Below are positions 16,845 to 25,230 of a stretch of 64,000 nt of DNA, one piece after another; the first letter of the stretch is position 1; the number at the start of each line of letters is the position of its first letter. The notes below the pieces were generated by a model, which saw nothing but the letters and a program-made list of their open reading frames with translations, ran no database searches and was not told where the DNA came from. The position numbers were made by a program, and so were the translations under genes. Origin of the DNA: Clostridium estertheticum subsp. estertheticum (GTDB taxonomy: Bacteria; Bacillota; Clostridia; Clostridiales; Clostridiaceae); contig NZ_CP015756.1 of NCBI RefSeq assembly GCF_001877035.1, forward strand, positions 363,001 through 427,000. Direction: 5' to 3'.

Positions 16845-17490
16845 TAAAGTTGTAAATATATCCGCAGAAAATGAATTCAAAGATAAATATATGGATACAA
16901 ACAATTTTAAAACTATTACTGGTGGAGACTCTATTCATGTTGATGCAAAATTTAAAAAAGCTATAAGTTATGACGTTTATGCAAAGCTAATTTCATTAGT
17001 TAATAAATTGCCAGACGTAATAGATACAAGCGAAGGTTACTTCAGAAGGGTTTTAATTATTCCATTTTATAATGTATTCACTAATGAAAAAGACGATAAA
17101 GAAATAGGAGTTAAACTAGTAAGTGAGCTAGAAGGTATTCTTATTGTTGCATTAAAGGGCTTAAGACGTCTTGTAGATAATAAATATAATCTTACAGAAT
17201 CCAAAGCTGCTAATGATATATTAAATGAATATAAATTAGAACAAAACCCAATAGCTGAATTTTTTCAAGATGAAATTATCTGCAATAATGGAGTTCAGAT
17301 CAAGCAATGTGACATATTACAACATTTTAAAAAATGGTCAATTAAAAATGGATATGATGATTGGAAAGTTATTAGTTCAACAAGGTTTTGGACTCTATTT
17401 CGTAAAGTCCTAAATGATAAAGGTATAGACTCAAGAAATACAAAAAAAGTAAAAGGAATAACAATAATGATTGGAATTACTATTAAATGA
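16795..17490 (+). pseudogene. P4-type primase/helicase, C-terminal remnant
   Basis: The 231-aa frame matches the C-terminal half of phage P4 alpha/D5-like DNA primase-helicases: VNISAENEFKDKYMDTNNFK, ITGGDSIHVDAKFKKAISY, YAKLISLVNKLP and DTSEGYFRRVLIIPF, then a winged-helix tail. The primase domain and the Walker A motif are missing, so it cannot be a working helicase. No ribosome binding site precedes the first ATG. Complete members exceed 450 aa. It records a lost plasmid or phage replication module that probably belonged with the RadC-like and DUF960 genes. Confidence 0.8.
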
Positions 17491-17779
17491 ATTAGGAGGG
17501 TGTCTAGGTGGTAAGAAAAGTTGAATAAATATAGTGATAATTAATGTATTTTTATAAAGTGTTTTTTAATATTTATCTTACCACCCAAACAACCCTATTT
17601 TAAAAATATTAGTTTATTTATAGATTTTGTGAGCCAATAATAATTTGATTCATAATTATTAAATTAAGCGTGGAAATATAGAGGATAATAACGTTGAAGA
17701 CTCGGGAAACCGTAAAAAGGTTAAACAAAAGTTAATCAAATATTAAATAGAAATAATAAGAGTTAAAGGGGAAATACAA
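17491..17779. other. Non-coding stretch with a spaced inverted repeat
   Basis: No gene is visible. GGTGGTAAG (17507-17515) and its complement CTTACCACC (17577-17585) lie 61 bases apart and could form a long-range stem or mark a lost element. AAAGGGG before 17780 serves the next gene. Confidence 0.4.
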
Positions 17780-18310
17780 ATGAACAAAAAATATTTAATA
17801 GGATTTGAACTGCAAGTTAGAGCAACTAATGATCATGACAAAAAAGCTAAGATAAGCTTTGAATTTATCCAAGATCTAAGACGATTTTTGATGAATAATA
17901 TTAAAATTAGTCTAACAAAATTTGAGGAAAGGGAAGAAGTGCATATGTACGCTACTATAAATCCCAAAGAAGTTCCTTTAATTAGTACAGGGGAAGATAA
18001 GATTACTAGCGAAATGATAGATGATTTTGAGTATATATATTCAGAATTTTCCAAAGAGTTTTATCAAACATATGAAAATGGTGGTAGTGGGTATGTTAGC
18101 TATTCAATTAATCCAATGTATTTTATTGTGAAACATGGTGATGTAGTTATATATAGAAATTATAATTTAGAAGTGTATAAGGGGTTAAATGGCACAATTA
18201 TATGGAAAGACTTTAATGAAGTATTTAAACAACAAGTTCCTATGGTTGATAGGTATCGTAAAAGAGATATTATGATTGAAAAAAAAAAATATTGTTATTA
18301 CGGAATATGA
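17780..18310 (+). CDS. Hypothetical protein
   Basis: A 176-aa protein with AAAGGGG and ATG; I do not recognise it. The N-terminal half reads as alternating strands and helices (KKYLIGFELQVRATND; FEFIQDLRRFLMNN) and the C-terminal half is rich in Tyr. There is no signal peptide, membrane segment or known catalytic motif. It stands alone between the primase remnant and the next unknown gene, 165 bases on. Its AT-rich composition is like the other cargo genes of this island. Confidence 0.6.
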   Translation: MNKKYLIGFELQVRATNDHDKKAKISFEFIQDLRRFLMNNIKISLTKFEEREEVHMYATINPKEVPLISTGEDKITSEMIDDFEYIYSEFSKEFYQTYENGGSGYVSYSINPMYFIVKHGDVVIYRNYNLEVYKGLNGTIIWKDFNEVFKQQVPMVDRYRKRDIMIEKKKYCYYGI

Positions 18311-18475
18311 ACCAATTTAAAACAATTTTTTTAATGAAAAACCAGTGTAACACAGTAGTGAGAGTTAGGTGATTGTTAATAAGTTATTCAAAATTATGTG
18401 AAATACTTATAGATAGCAAGTTCCTAACCTATGACCTATGATTAGCCTAAATCAAAAAATAGTGGAGGTATAAAA

Positions 18476-18913
18476 ATGATTGAACCGGAGTATGTAAGTT
18501 ATGAAGATCTTCCCAATGAAGAAAATATAGCGGCATTCACTTATTATATTAAGGGTATGGCGATTTATATAAATCCTGTTTATGAGTGGATTGAAGAAAA
18601 TATAAATAATATTAGTTATAAATTATTGAAAGGATGTATAAGCAACATTGTTCCAATTGGTGATGCGGGTAGAAAATTTTTTAAGGACATGGTTGAAATG
18701 AAATCTGGATTTGCTTTTGAATTAATGAATTTATATAATTATTCAGAAAAAAAATATATTGAAGGAACTCTAAAAATAAAATCTTATATAGAGTTACAGC
18801 ATTTAGGATATACAGGTACAGTATTATTTGAGAATTGTCCTGTTGATGATGTTTGGAGACTTGTAAGAGAAAAAAGCTTAGAAAAGGGTATACCGTTTTC
18901 TAAAAAATTATAA
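18476..18913 (+). CDS. Hypothetical protein
   Basis: A 145-aa protein of unknown family, started by ATG with GGAGGT seven bases before. It is acidic at the N-terminus (EPEYVSYEDLPNEENIAAF) and has helical segments around residues 38-100. No membrane segment. The gene lies just ahead of the small ORF and serine recombinase, and could belong to the same mobile unit. Confidence 0.6.
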   Translation: MIEPEYVSYEDLPNEENIAAFTYYIKGMAIYINPVYEWIEENINNISYKLLKGCISNIVPIGDAGRKFFKDMVEMKSGFAFELMNLYNYSEKKYIEGTLKIKSYIELQHLGYTGTVLFENCPVDDVWRLVREKSLEKGIPFSKKL

Positions 18914-18961
18914 ATATATATTATATACCTGTGATTAAAGAATAATGGGGGTGAAGTATAG

Positions 18962-19132
18962 GTGGAATCAATTAATTCTAAAATAAGCAGAACTAAATTA
19001 TATAAAGGAATATATGAACCTTGTGAGAGTATTAGGACAGAAAAAGTTTGCGAGGATAGTAATGTTAACTTTTATGATGAAGCATCAAAGTTATTGACAC
19101 TGATGTACTTAGCTCAAAGAAAGGAGTGTTAG
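18962..19132 (+). CDS. Small ORF coupled to serine recombinase
   Basis: A 56-aa frame opened by GTG (18962) after GGGGGTG and closed by TAG two bases before the recombinase start. It reads VESINSKISRTKLYKGIYE at its start and ends TLMYLAQRKEC. Its last codons (AAAGGAG) carry the recombinase ribosome binding site, so translation of the two is coupled. Too short to assign; a recombination directionality factor or leader peptide is possible, as such factors often neighbour large serine recombinases, but that is inference. Confidence 0.5.
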   Translation: MESINSKISRTKLYKGIYEPCESIRTEKVCEDSNVNFYDEASKLLTLMYLAQRKEC

Positions 19133-19133
19133 C

Positions 19134-20705
19134 ATGGCTGTCATTTTGGCTGCACTATATGCAAGATATTCTTCAGATAACCAAAGGGATGAATCAATAG
19201 ATGCTCAAATAAGAGCTGGTGAAGAATATGCTCAGCGTAATAATATGAAAATAGTAAAAACATACGTTGATAAGGCTAAATCAGCTACAACAGATAAACG
19301 ACCAGCATTTCAACAAATGATAAAGGAGAGTTCATTAGGATTATTTAATACTGTAATAGTTCATAAGTTGGATAGATTCTCTAGAGATAAATATGATTCA
19401 GTTGTATATAAGCGAAAATTAAAATCAAATGGTGTAAGGCTTATTAGTATAGTGGAGAATTTAGATGGAAGTCCAGAATCAATAATCCTTGAATCGGTAA
19501 TTGAAGGAATGGCACAATACTACTCAGCCAATCTCGCAAGAGAAGTAATGAAGGGAATGAAGGAAACAGCCTATCAAGCAAGACATACAGGGGGGCAGCC
19601 CCCATTAGGTTATGATGTGAATGAGGAAAAAAAGTATAAAGTAAATGATGAAGGAGCAGAGATAGTAATAAAGATTTTTGACATGTATATCAATGGTTAT
19701 AGTTATGCAAGAATTATAGACAATCTTAATGAGAGAGGCTATAAGACAAGATTAGGTAACAGTTTCGGTAAAAATAGCATTTACAGTATATTAGATAATG
19801 AAAAATATTCTGGTGTATATATATTTAATAAGAGTTCTAAGAAGGATGCTGTTGGAAAGAGAAACAGTCATTTAGCTAAGGACGATAGTGATGTTATAAG
19901 AGTTGATGGTGGAATGCCTGCTATAATCTCTAAAGAAACATATCAAAAGGCCAAAGAGATGATGGTAGTAAGAAAAAGAGCTCCTGGGGCTAATAAAGCA
20001 AAAGAAATATACTTACTGTCAGGAATAATCTTCTGTGGGGAGTGTGGTTCAGCAATGCAAGGGAACAGGAGAAAGCCTATAAATAAGCCTATGTACATTT
20101 CGTATAGATGCGGTAGCAGATTGCAAAAAAGAGATTGTGATAACAAAGAGATACGTAAGGAATACATTGAGGAGTTTGTGCTTTCAGAATTGGAGAGGAA
20201 TATATTAAATGATAAAGCTATACCTATATTTGTTAAGAAAATTAATAAGCATATACTGGAACAATCAAAGAATGAAAAGTCATCAACTGAAATAATAGTC
20301 AAAGAGCTTGGAGAAATTGATAAGCAGATAAATAATATAGTAAATGCAATTACACAAGGATTTGCCTATGATGAATTTAAAACAAAGATGGGTGATTTAA
20401 AAGAGAGGAAAACCAAATTAGAAGTTACCATAATTGAGCAGGAACATAGAAGTCAAGCTCCTAAGATAACAGAAGATCAGGTTAAGAATTTGTTTTCAAT
20501 GTTCAGAGGATTTGTAAAAGATCGGAATATGCCAGAGTGTAAGAAGTTCATTCAGAATTATGTTGATAAAGTAGTTGTTTATAAAGACCACGTTGAAGTA
20601 GTATTCAACGTGGTCTTTACTATGTTAAAGGACTATGAAGCTTATAAGATTAAGTCATCTATTAAGAAAACTACTCTTTTTAATAGGTATAGAAATATTG
20701 CATAA
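19134..20705 (+). CDS. Large serine recombinase
   Basis: A 523-aa recombinase that exchanges DNA through a serine-DNA bond. The resolvase domain starts LYARYSSDNQRDESIDAQ, with the catalytic Ser at residue 13, and has HKLDRFSRDKYDS (about 78-90). The recombinase domain follows (GQPPLGYDVNEEKKYKVNDE, about 155-175), then the zinc ribbon CGECGSAM..YRCGSR (about 302-330) and a coiled coil (about 380-440). It seems complete. The last 270 bases of its gene are repeated in decayed form four times downstream (from 23261, 24922, 26985, and 27424 with 28981). A perfect 15-bp-stem hairpin is embedded in the coding sequence at 20583-20618. It may act on an attachment site other than ssrA. Confidence 0.95.
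   Translation: MAVILAALYARYSSDNQRDESIDAQIRAGEEYAQRNNMKIVKTYVDKAKSATTDKRPAFQQMIKESSLGLFNTVIVHKLDRFSRDKYDSVVYKRKLKSNGVRLISIVENLDGSPESIILESVIEGMAQYYSANLAREVMKGMKETAYQARHTGGQPPLGYDVNEEKKYKVNDEGAEIVIKIFDMYINGYSYARIIDNLNERGYKTRLGNSFGKNSIYSILDNEKYSGVYIFNKSSKKDAVGKRNSHLAKDDSDVIRVDGGMPAIISKETYQKAKEMMVVRKRAPGANKAKEIYLLSGIIFCGECGSAMQGNRRKPINKPMYISYRCGSRLQKRDCDNKEIRKEYIEEFVLSELERNILNDKAIPIFVKKINKHILEQSKNEKSSTEIIVKELGEIDKQINNIVNAITQGFAYDEFKTKMGDLKERKTKLEVTIIEQEHRSQAPKITEDQVKNLFSMFRGFVKDRNMPECKKFIQNYVDKVVVYKDHVEVVFNVVFTMLKDYEAYKIKSSIKKTTLFNRYRNIA
20583..20618 (+). repeat. Perfect hairpin inside recombinase coding sequence
   Basis: AAAGACCACGTTGAA (20583-20597) and its exact complement (20604-20618) are separated by GTAGTA. 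The hairpin lies in codons for residues about 484-495 and ends with CTTTA. It is perfect again at 24987-25022 and kept by G-U pairs at 23426-23461 and in the split copy at 27469/28990. It looks like a terminator or a structural element kept inside the gene's 3' end. Confidence 0.85.
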
Positions 20706-20715
20706 GGAATTTTGG

Positions 20716-20739
20716 CTCTTACAACTAAAGTTGTAAGAG
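20716..20739. terminator. Hairpin after serine recombinase
   Basis: CTCTTACAAC pairs exactly with GTTGTAAGAG around TAAA, 11 bases after the recombinase stop. There is no T-run after it, so termination strength is uncertain. The rest of 20740-20957 is AT-rich with no gene visible. Confidence 0.6.
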
Positions 20740-20957
20740 GTACAATTTAGTTAAATTTATTTTTGCAAAAATAGTTAAATATAGAAGGTTGTATAGAAAA
20801 AAATCCTAACTAAAATAAAAAACAAAGCAAATGGATTTGACTTAGTCTTTAATCACAAAGTTCATATTTAATTTAACATTATCTAATAACATAATTTGTT
20901 GAATTAAGAATAATCTTCTGATAATATATAAATAAAGTAAAATATGGGGGGACTATC

Positions 20958-23207
20958 ATGCAAGAGATAAAAGTATTTGAAGAATTTGAACATATGTTAT
21001 ATAAATATAGATGTTATTTAGAAAATCAATTTAATGAAAAAAAGAGAGCAGCATTTCATCCTTGTGAGCCATTGCTTTATTTATATGATATGGAGAAAGT
21101 TGATAAAGATTCAGATTTTGATGATGAATTAAGTTTTTATGATCCAGAGTATATGCCTATGCCAGAGTCGGATTTTATACATCATGCTGACATAATACTT
21201 TATTCTAACGACTTTGAAATTTGGTATAGTCACGTTTTAGATTCGGAAGCTGAAATTATAAGAGAGGTTCTAAATAATGTAAAACCATACTATTTTGCGG
21301 ATATAACTGCTAATTATTATATTGAACTAAATTGTAGCAACGTTTTTCAATTAATGACTCTCTTAGATCAACGTGTTTACGGCTTTGTTAAAAATGAATA
21401 TTTAAATCAATGCTGGCAAGAGGTTGATAAAATTGGAAACTTATTTTTTCTACAGGTTAATATGCCTAAAGAGGAAACTAAAATTAAAAGAGGTAAAAGC
21501 TCAGTTAATGTAGCTATGATGGAGAAGCCTATGGCTACACAACAGGTAAGACCAGAATATGAAATTCTAAATGTTTCAGTTAAAGGTGAAGAGTATTATT
21601 GCCTAGGGGAATATGAGCCATTAATTGATAGTTACGATGTTAGTGCTTATGAAGATAACGTAGAATTTGATTTCATAAAAACTAATATGTTATTAGCTAA
21701 TGCAAATCCAATATCTGTTTTTGACAAAGTAATTGATTTGAATGTAGATACTATAAAGCAGATAGTCCCTTTTGCTAGGATTATTCATAAGCATGCATTA
21801 AAAAGTGGAAATGATTTTATAGATACGATAGAAAAGTTAAAATATAAGAAGGATTTTCAAAATTCAATATCAGTCTTAACAATACCATATAACTTAATGA
21901 TGCATAAGTGTATTCCAGGCTTTATAGAAGAAGCATACAAGCTACTTCCATCTGAAGTAGGTGGGTTTTTAAAAACTCTTAATATCTCAGAGATTATTGA
22001 AGAATATATAAAAAGTGATGGAACTATTTTTCCGGAATTTATTGAAGCTCAATTTAATAAAATAGACCAAATTTATTCTAACATAGCTTCAGCAAGACAG
22101 AATATCGAAGCATTTTCTGAAAGTGGTCCAAGAGTCGTTGGTGGAGGGTTTGGTATAAAAGGCGCAGTTAAAGGTATTATAACCGCACAGGTATTAAATT
22201 TAGGAATGGAAGGCTTGAATACATTATTTCAGACAGTATCTGCAAATAATAAAAATGAAAAAATTGCGAAAGATGTGGAGAAATTATATAAAAGCGAGGC
22301 CTATAACAGTATTTTATATACTATAATGTATCATGACGTATATTCATTTTTATTTTATTACATACAATACGTTAATGAAGCTGCTACTAATTTAAGATTA
22401 GTGAAGGCTAATGACTTTAATCTACCAAGTATATCAACTGATTTTAATGATTCAGTTGTCTATTATCTTCATATATTAAGCAAAATAAATAAGCAAGATA
22501 TTTATGTGAACAGCAATTATAATGATAAATCTTTGATAGAATTAATTAAAAATGCTATTGTTAAATATCCATATGAATATGATTATTACAGAATATTTTA
22601 TAATTTGTCAGGAGTAATAGATTATAATATCTTAAGATTTGCAAAAATTCATGGCGTAGATATATCTAATTTAGCTAAAGAATATGCTTCCAAAATTGCA
22701 AAAGAGAAGCAGAAAGGATTGCAAAATCAAGCAGAGAATGGAAAACTAATAAACATTGAACAGAAGAATAATACAGCGCAACCTCAGACCATTCCTAGTG
22801 AATTGGGATTTGATGTCAAAGAGCAATTAATAAGCGTAGAGTATAAATGTTTGTTAGAGTTTATTTACATACCGGATAGGGGTCTAAAGTATTTGGCTAA
22901 ATTTAAAAATGCTGTGATATCCTATGCAAAGCTTCAACAAGATGAAGAGGTATTGTTCCTTTTTGACAATACTGTATTTGGCAGTGCAAAAGATGGATTT
23001 ATTTTAACAAATAAAAATATATATTTTAAAAATATGTTTAACAACTCTTCAAGTATAAGTTTGAAGGATATTAAAACTATTGAAAGTAGAAAATATAGTT
23101 TTTTAGTTAATAGTAATGTAGAAATAGAGATTAGCACCATGAGTAGCCTAGAAAAATGCAGTACTTTAGTTGTATTACTTAAATTGATTATTAGCAACTT
23201 ATTATAG
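20958..23207 (+). CDS. Large cargo protein with PH-like C-terminus
   Basis: A 749-aa protein of no family I can name, with ATG after GGGGGG. The first 600 residues are mostly helical and acidic. A small glycine-rich hydrophobic stretch VVGGGFGIKGAVKGIITAQV (about residues 393-412) resembles a glycine-zipper or membrane-inserting segment. The last 115 residues look like a bacterial PH-like domain: EEVLFLFDNTVFGSAKDGFI, then LTNKNIYFKNMF and SISLKDIKTIESRKY. A linker rich in Q and N separates the two parts. It is the first gene of the repeat-bounded cargo array; a membrane-acting defence protein is one guess, without direct support. Confidence 0.6.
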   Translation: MQEIKVFEEFEHMLYKYRCYLENQFNEKKRAAFHPCEPLLYLYDMEKVDKDSDFDDELSFYDPEYMPMPESDFIHHADIILYSNDFEIWYSHVLDSEAEIIREVLNNVKPYYFADITANYYIELNCSNVFQLMTLLDQRVYGFVKNEYLNQCWQEVDKIGNLFFLQVNMPKEETKIKRGKSSVNVAMMEKPMATQQVRPEYEILNVSVKGEEYYCLGEYEPLIDSYDVSAYEDNVEFDFIKTNMLLANANPISVFDKVIDLNVDTIKQIVPFARIIHKHALKSGNDFIDTIEKLKYKKDFQNSISVLTIPYNLMMHKCIPGFIEEAYKLLPSEVGGFLKTLNISEIIEEYIKSDGTIFPEFIEAQFNKIDQIYSNIASARQNIEAFSESGPRVVGGGFGIKGAVKGIITAQVLNLGMEGLNTLFQTVSANNKNEKIAKDVEKLYKSEAYNSILYTIMYHDVYSFLFYYIQYVNEAATNLRLVKANDFNLPSISTDFNDSVVYYLHILSKINKQDIYVNSNYNDKSLIELIKNAIVKYPYEYDYYRIFYNLSGVIDYNILRFAKIHGVDISNLAKEYASKIAKEKQKGLQNQAENGKLINIEQKNNTAQPQTIPSELGFDVKEQLISVEYKCLLEFIYIPDRGLKYLAKFKNAVISYAKLQQDEEVLFLFDNTVFGSAKDGFILTNKNIYFKNMFNNSSSISLKDIKTIESRKYSFLVNSNVEIEISTMSSLEKCSTLVVLLKLIISNLL

Positions 23208-23260
23208 AGGTACATGTAATTTAAATAAAAGATGGGGGGGGGAAAGGAGAGGAAATCAAA

Positions 23261-23550
23261 CTGGAGTTTACTTTAAAAGAGCAGGAAAGTAGAAGTCAAA
23301 CTCCTAAGAGAACAGATAAACATGTAAAGAATTTGTTTTCAATGTTCAAAGATTTTGTAAAGGAACGTAATATGCCAGAGTGTAAAAAATTTAAACAGAA
23401 TTATGTTGATAAAGTAATTGTTGATAAAGGCCATGTTGAAGTAATATTCAACGTGGTCTTTAATGTTTTAAGGATTAATATGCATATAAAATTAGGTCAT
23501 CTGTAAGGAGGTCTACCCTAGTTAACGATATAGATATATTGCATAGTTAA
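23261..23550 (+). pseudogene. Decayed recombinase 3' end, copy 1
   Basis: This is homologous to the last 270 bases of the serine recombinase gene. Near-identical runs include AAGAATTTGTTTTCAATGTT, AATATGCCAGAGTGTAA and CAGAATTATGTTGATAAAGT. Stops and small indels break the frame, and only the C-terminal 90 codons are represented. The embedded hairpin (23426-23461) is retained through two G-U pairs. It is followed by a gene-free stretch to 23765. Confidence 0.85.
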
Positions 23551-23765
23551 TGATCAACCCTTATAATCACAAAATTTTATAAGGGGGTGTAATGTCCACT
23601 AAAGATGAATTTATGAAATGAAGATAGGTAGCTAAGGCTATGACTTAATGATAAAAAACTGATAATGATATAGGAAAATCCGGGTTAAATAGACAATCTG
23701 TAATTTGATGGAATGATTAGAAAAGTATACTATTAATTTAACAATAAAGAAGAGGAGTTGATACT

Positions 23766-24215
23766 ATGGATAAAAATTTGGATAATATGAGCACTGCTGA
23801 ACTAGGGAATTATGCGAAGGGTTTTCTTAGTGACATATTAAAAAACTTAGGAGTTAATGTAATTGATTATAAACATAACGAAGCTAATATATGTGTAAAA
23901 GGTAAGGCGGACTTTTTTAAACTTAAAGTTAAATCTATAAGAAAGCCTAATACTGGTTATATAAAAATTAAAAAGAAGGATATAGATACACAGGATAATA
24001 GTTTATTTATTGCAACAATCTTGTTCTATAGGGATGAAATAAGTAAGATATTCTTAATACCAGTAGTTGATTTGACGGGTGATAATGATTTATTTAGGGA
24101 TAGGGACTATAAGGGAAAGAAAAGTACACCTGAATGGGGGTTAAATGTAACAGAGAAGAATATGAATATATTAAATCAATATGAGCTAAGTAAAATGATA
24201 AGCAAGTTAATGTAA
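23766..24215 (+). CDS. Putative nuclease-fold cargo protein
   Basis: A 149-aa protein started by ATG with GAAGAGGAG. It begins MSTAELGNYAKGFLSDILKN, then VKGKADFFKLKVKSIRK (about residues 43-59) and a strand LFIATILFYRDEISKIFLIP. The layout, an N-terminal helix followed by a D..KVKS strand, resembles DUF4365-type PD-(D/E)xK proteins, where the usual motif is D..IQVKS. The first acidic catalytic residue of that family is not clear, so it may be inactive. Second cargo module of the array. Confidence 0.55.
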   Translation: MDKNLDNMSTAELGNYAKGFLSDILKNLGVNVIDYKHNEANICVKGKADFFKLKVKSIRKPNTGYIKIKKKDIDTQDNSLFIATILFYRDEISKIFLIPVVDLTGDNDLFRDRDYKGKKSTPEWGLNVTEKNMNILNQYELSKMISKLM

Positions 24216-24304
24216 TAAGTAATAGAATATGGTTTCTCTAAGCTGTACAGGGATAGTACATATTTACACAGACATTATAATGCTAATGTATAAGGATTAT
24301 AAGG

Positions 24305-24325
24305 TCGTGAAAGGTGTGTTTCACG
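24305..24325. terminator. Small hairpin
   Basis: CGTGAAA and TTTCACG pair around GGTGTGT, about 90 bases after the preceding gene. A short downstream run is AT-rich but not a clear T tract. No gene is visible between 24216 and 24462. Confidence 0.4.
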
Positions 24326-24462
24326 GCATTATAATAAACCATTTTTTATTAGAATTAATAATAGAATATTAAATGCCACGTATTGAGTATACGAGCGATA
24401 ATCATTAAAATTTCCTATAAAATAATTTAAATTCTAATTTATTGATGTGTTTTGTTATATAA

Positions 24463-24831
24463 ATGAATCAGAATCAATATAAATTTAGAAATGGATTATT
24501 AAAAAGGTATGGAAAATGTTTGATTTGCGGCATTGATAACAAAGAACTTTTAAGAGCAAGTCATTCTAAACCTTGGAATGTTAGCGGTTCAAAAGAAAAA
24601 ATTGATGTAGATAACGGATTATTACTGTGTGCAAATCATGATTTGTTATACGATAGATGTCTAATATCATTTAATTCAAATGGCAAAATTATTATATCTA
24701 AAAGCCTTAATGAAAAAAATAAAAATATATTAGATATACATGAAGAAACTACTATAAATGTTTCACAAAAATGTATGGATTATATAGCATGGCAAAGAGG
24801 GAAATTTCTTAATAGAGAAAAAGAATTTTAG
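24463..24831 (+). pseudogene. HNH endonuclease domain, probably 5' truncated
   Basis: The 122-aa frame is a full HNH module: FRNGLLKRYGKCLICG, then LLRASHSKPWN, then NGLLLCANHDLLYD (about residues 66-79). This is the metal-binding beta-beta-alpha nuclease fold with CxxC. In the family I know, this stretch is the C-terminal domain of longer proteins. Here ATG 24463 follows a stop codon directly and no ribosome binding site is visible, so the N-terminal part seems to be lost. It lies upstream of recombinase 3'-end copy 2. If it is expressed as it stands it could be a small HNH nuclease. Confidence 0.7.
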
Positions 24832-24921
24832 CAAGAAACTTTGAAGTTTTTCATAAAAAATACGGAGGGACTAGATACTATTTCCATGGAACTATAGTTA
24901 TTCCTTTATAAAAATTATACA

Positions 24922-25108
24922 AAAGACTGGAATATGCCAGAGCGTAAAAGTTCATACAAAATTATGTTAATAAAGTAATTGTTAATAAAGACCACGTTGA
25001 AGTAATATTCAACGTGGTCTTTACTATTTTAAAGGATTATGAAGCCAAAAGTAGAATATTTGTAAAGAAAGCTGATGTTTTTAAAAGGTATAGATATAGC
25101 ATGTAAGG
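24922..25108 (+). pseudogene. Decayed recombinase 3' end, copy 2
   Basis: Homologous to about the last 190 bases of the serine recombinase gene, from GGAATATGCCAGAG to the final GGTATAGATATAGCAT. The hairpin is perfect (AAAGACCACGTTGAA at 24987-25001, complement ending 25022). Single-base deletions break the frame, for example in the AAAAGTTCAT stretch. It separates the HNH fragment from the next cargo gene. Confidence 0.88.
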
Positions 25109-25230
25109 AGTAACAATTTTAGAGTATATTCAATATCTAATATGAGTAATGAATTGCAATATGTAAGGTTAAATTGGAATTATGTAAAATACGAAAATAA
25201 GATTAGATAAAAGGGATAGGAGGATTTTTA

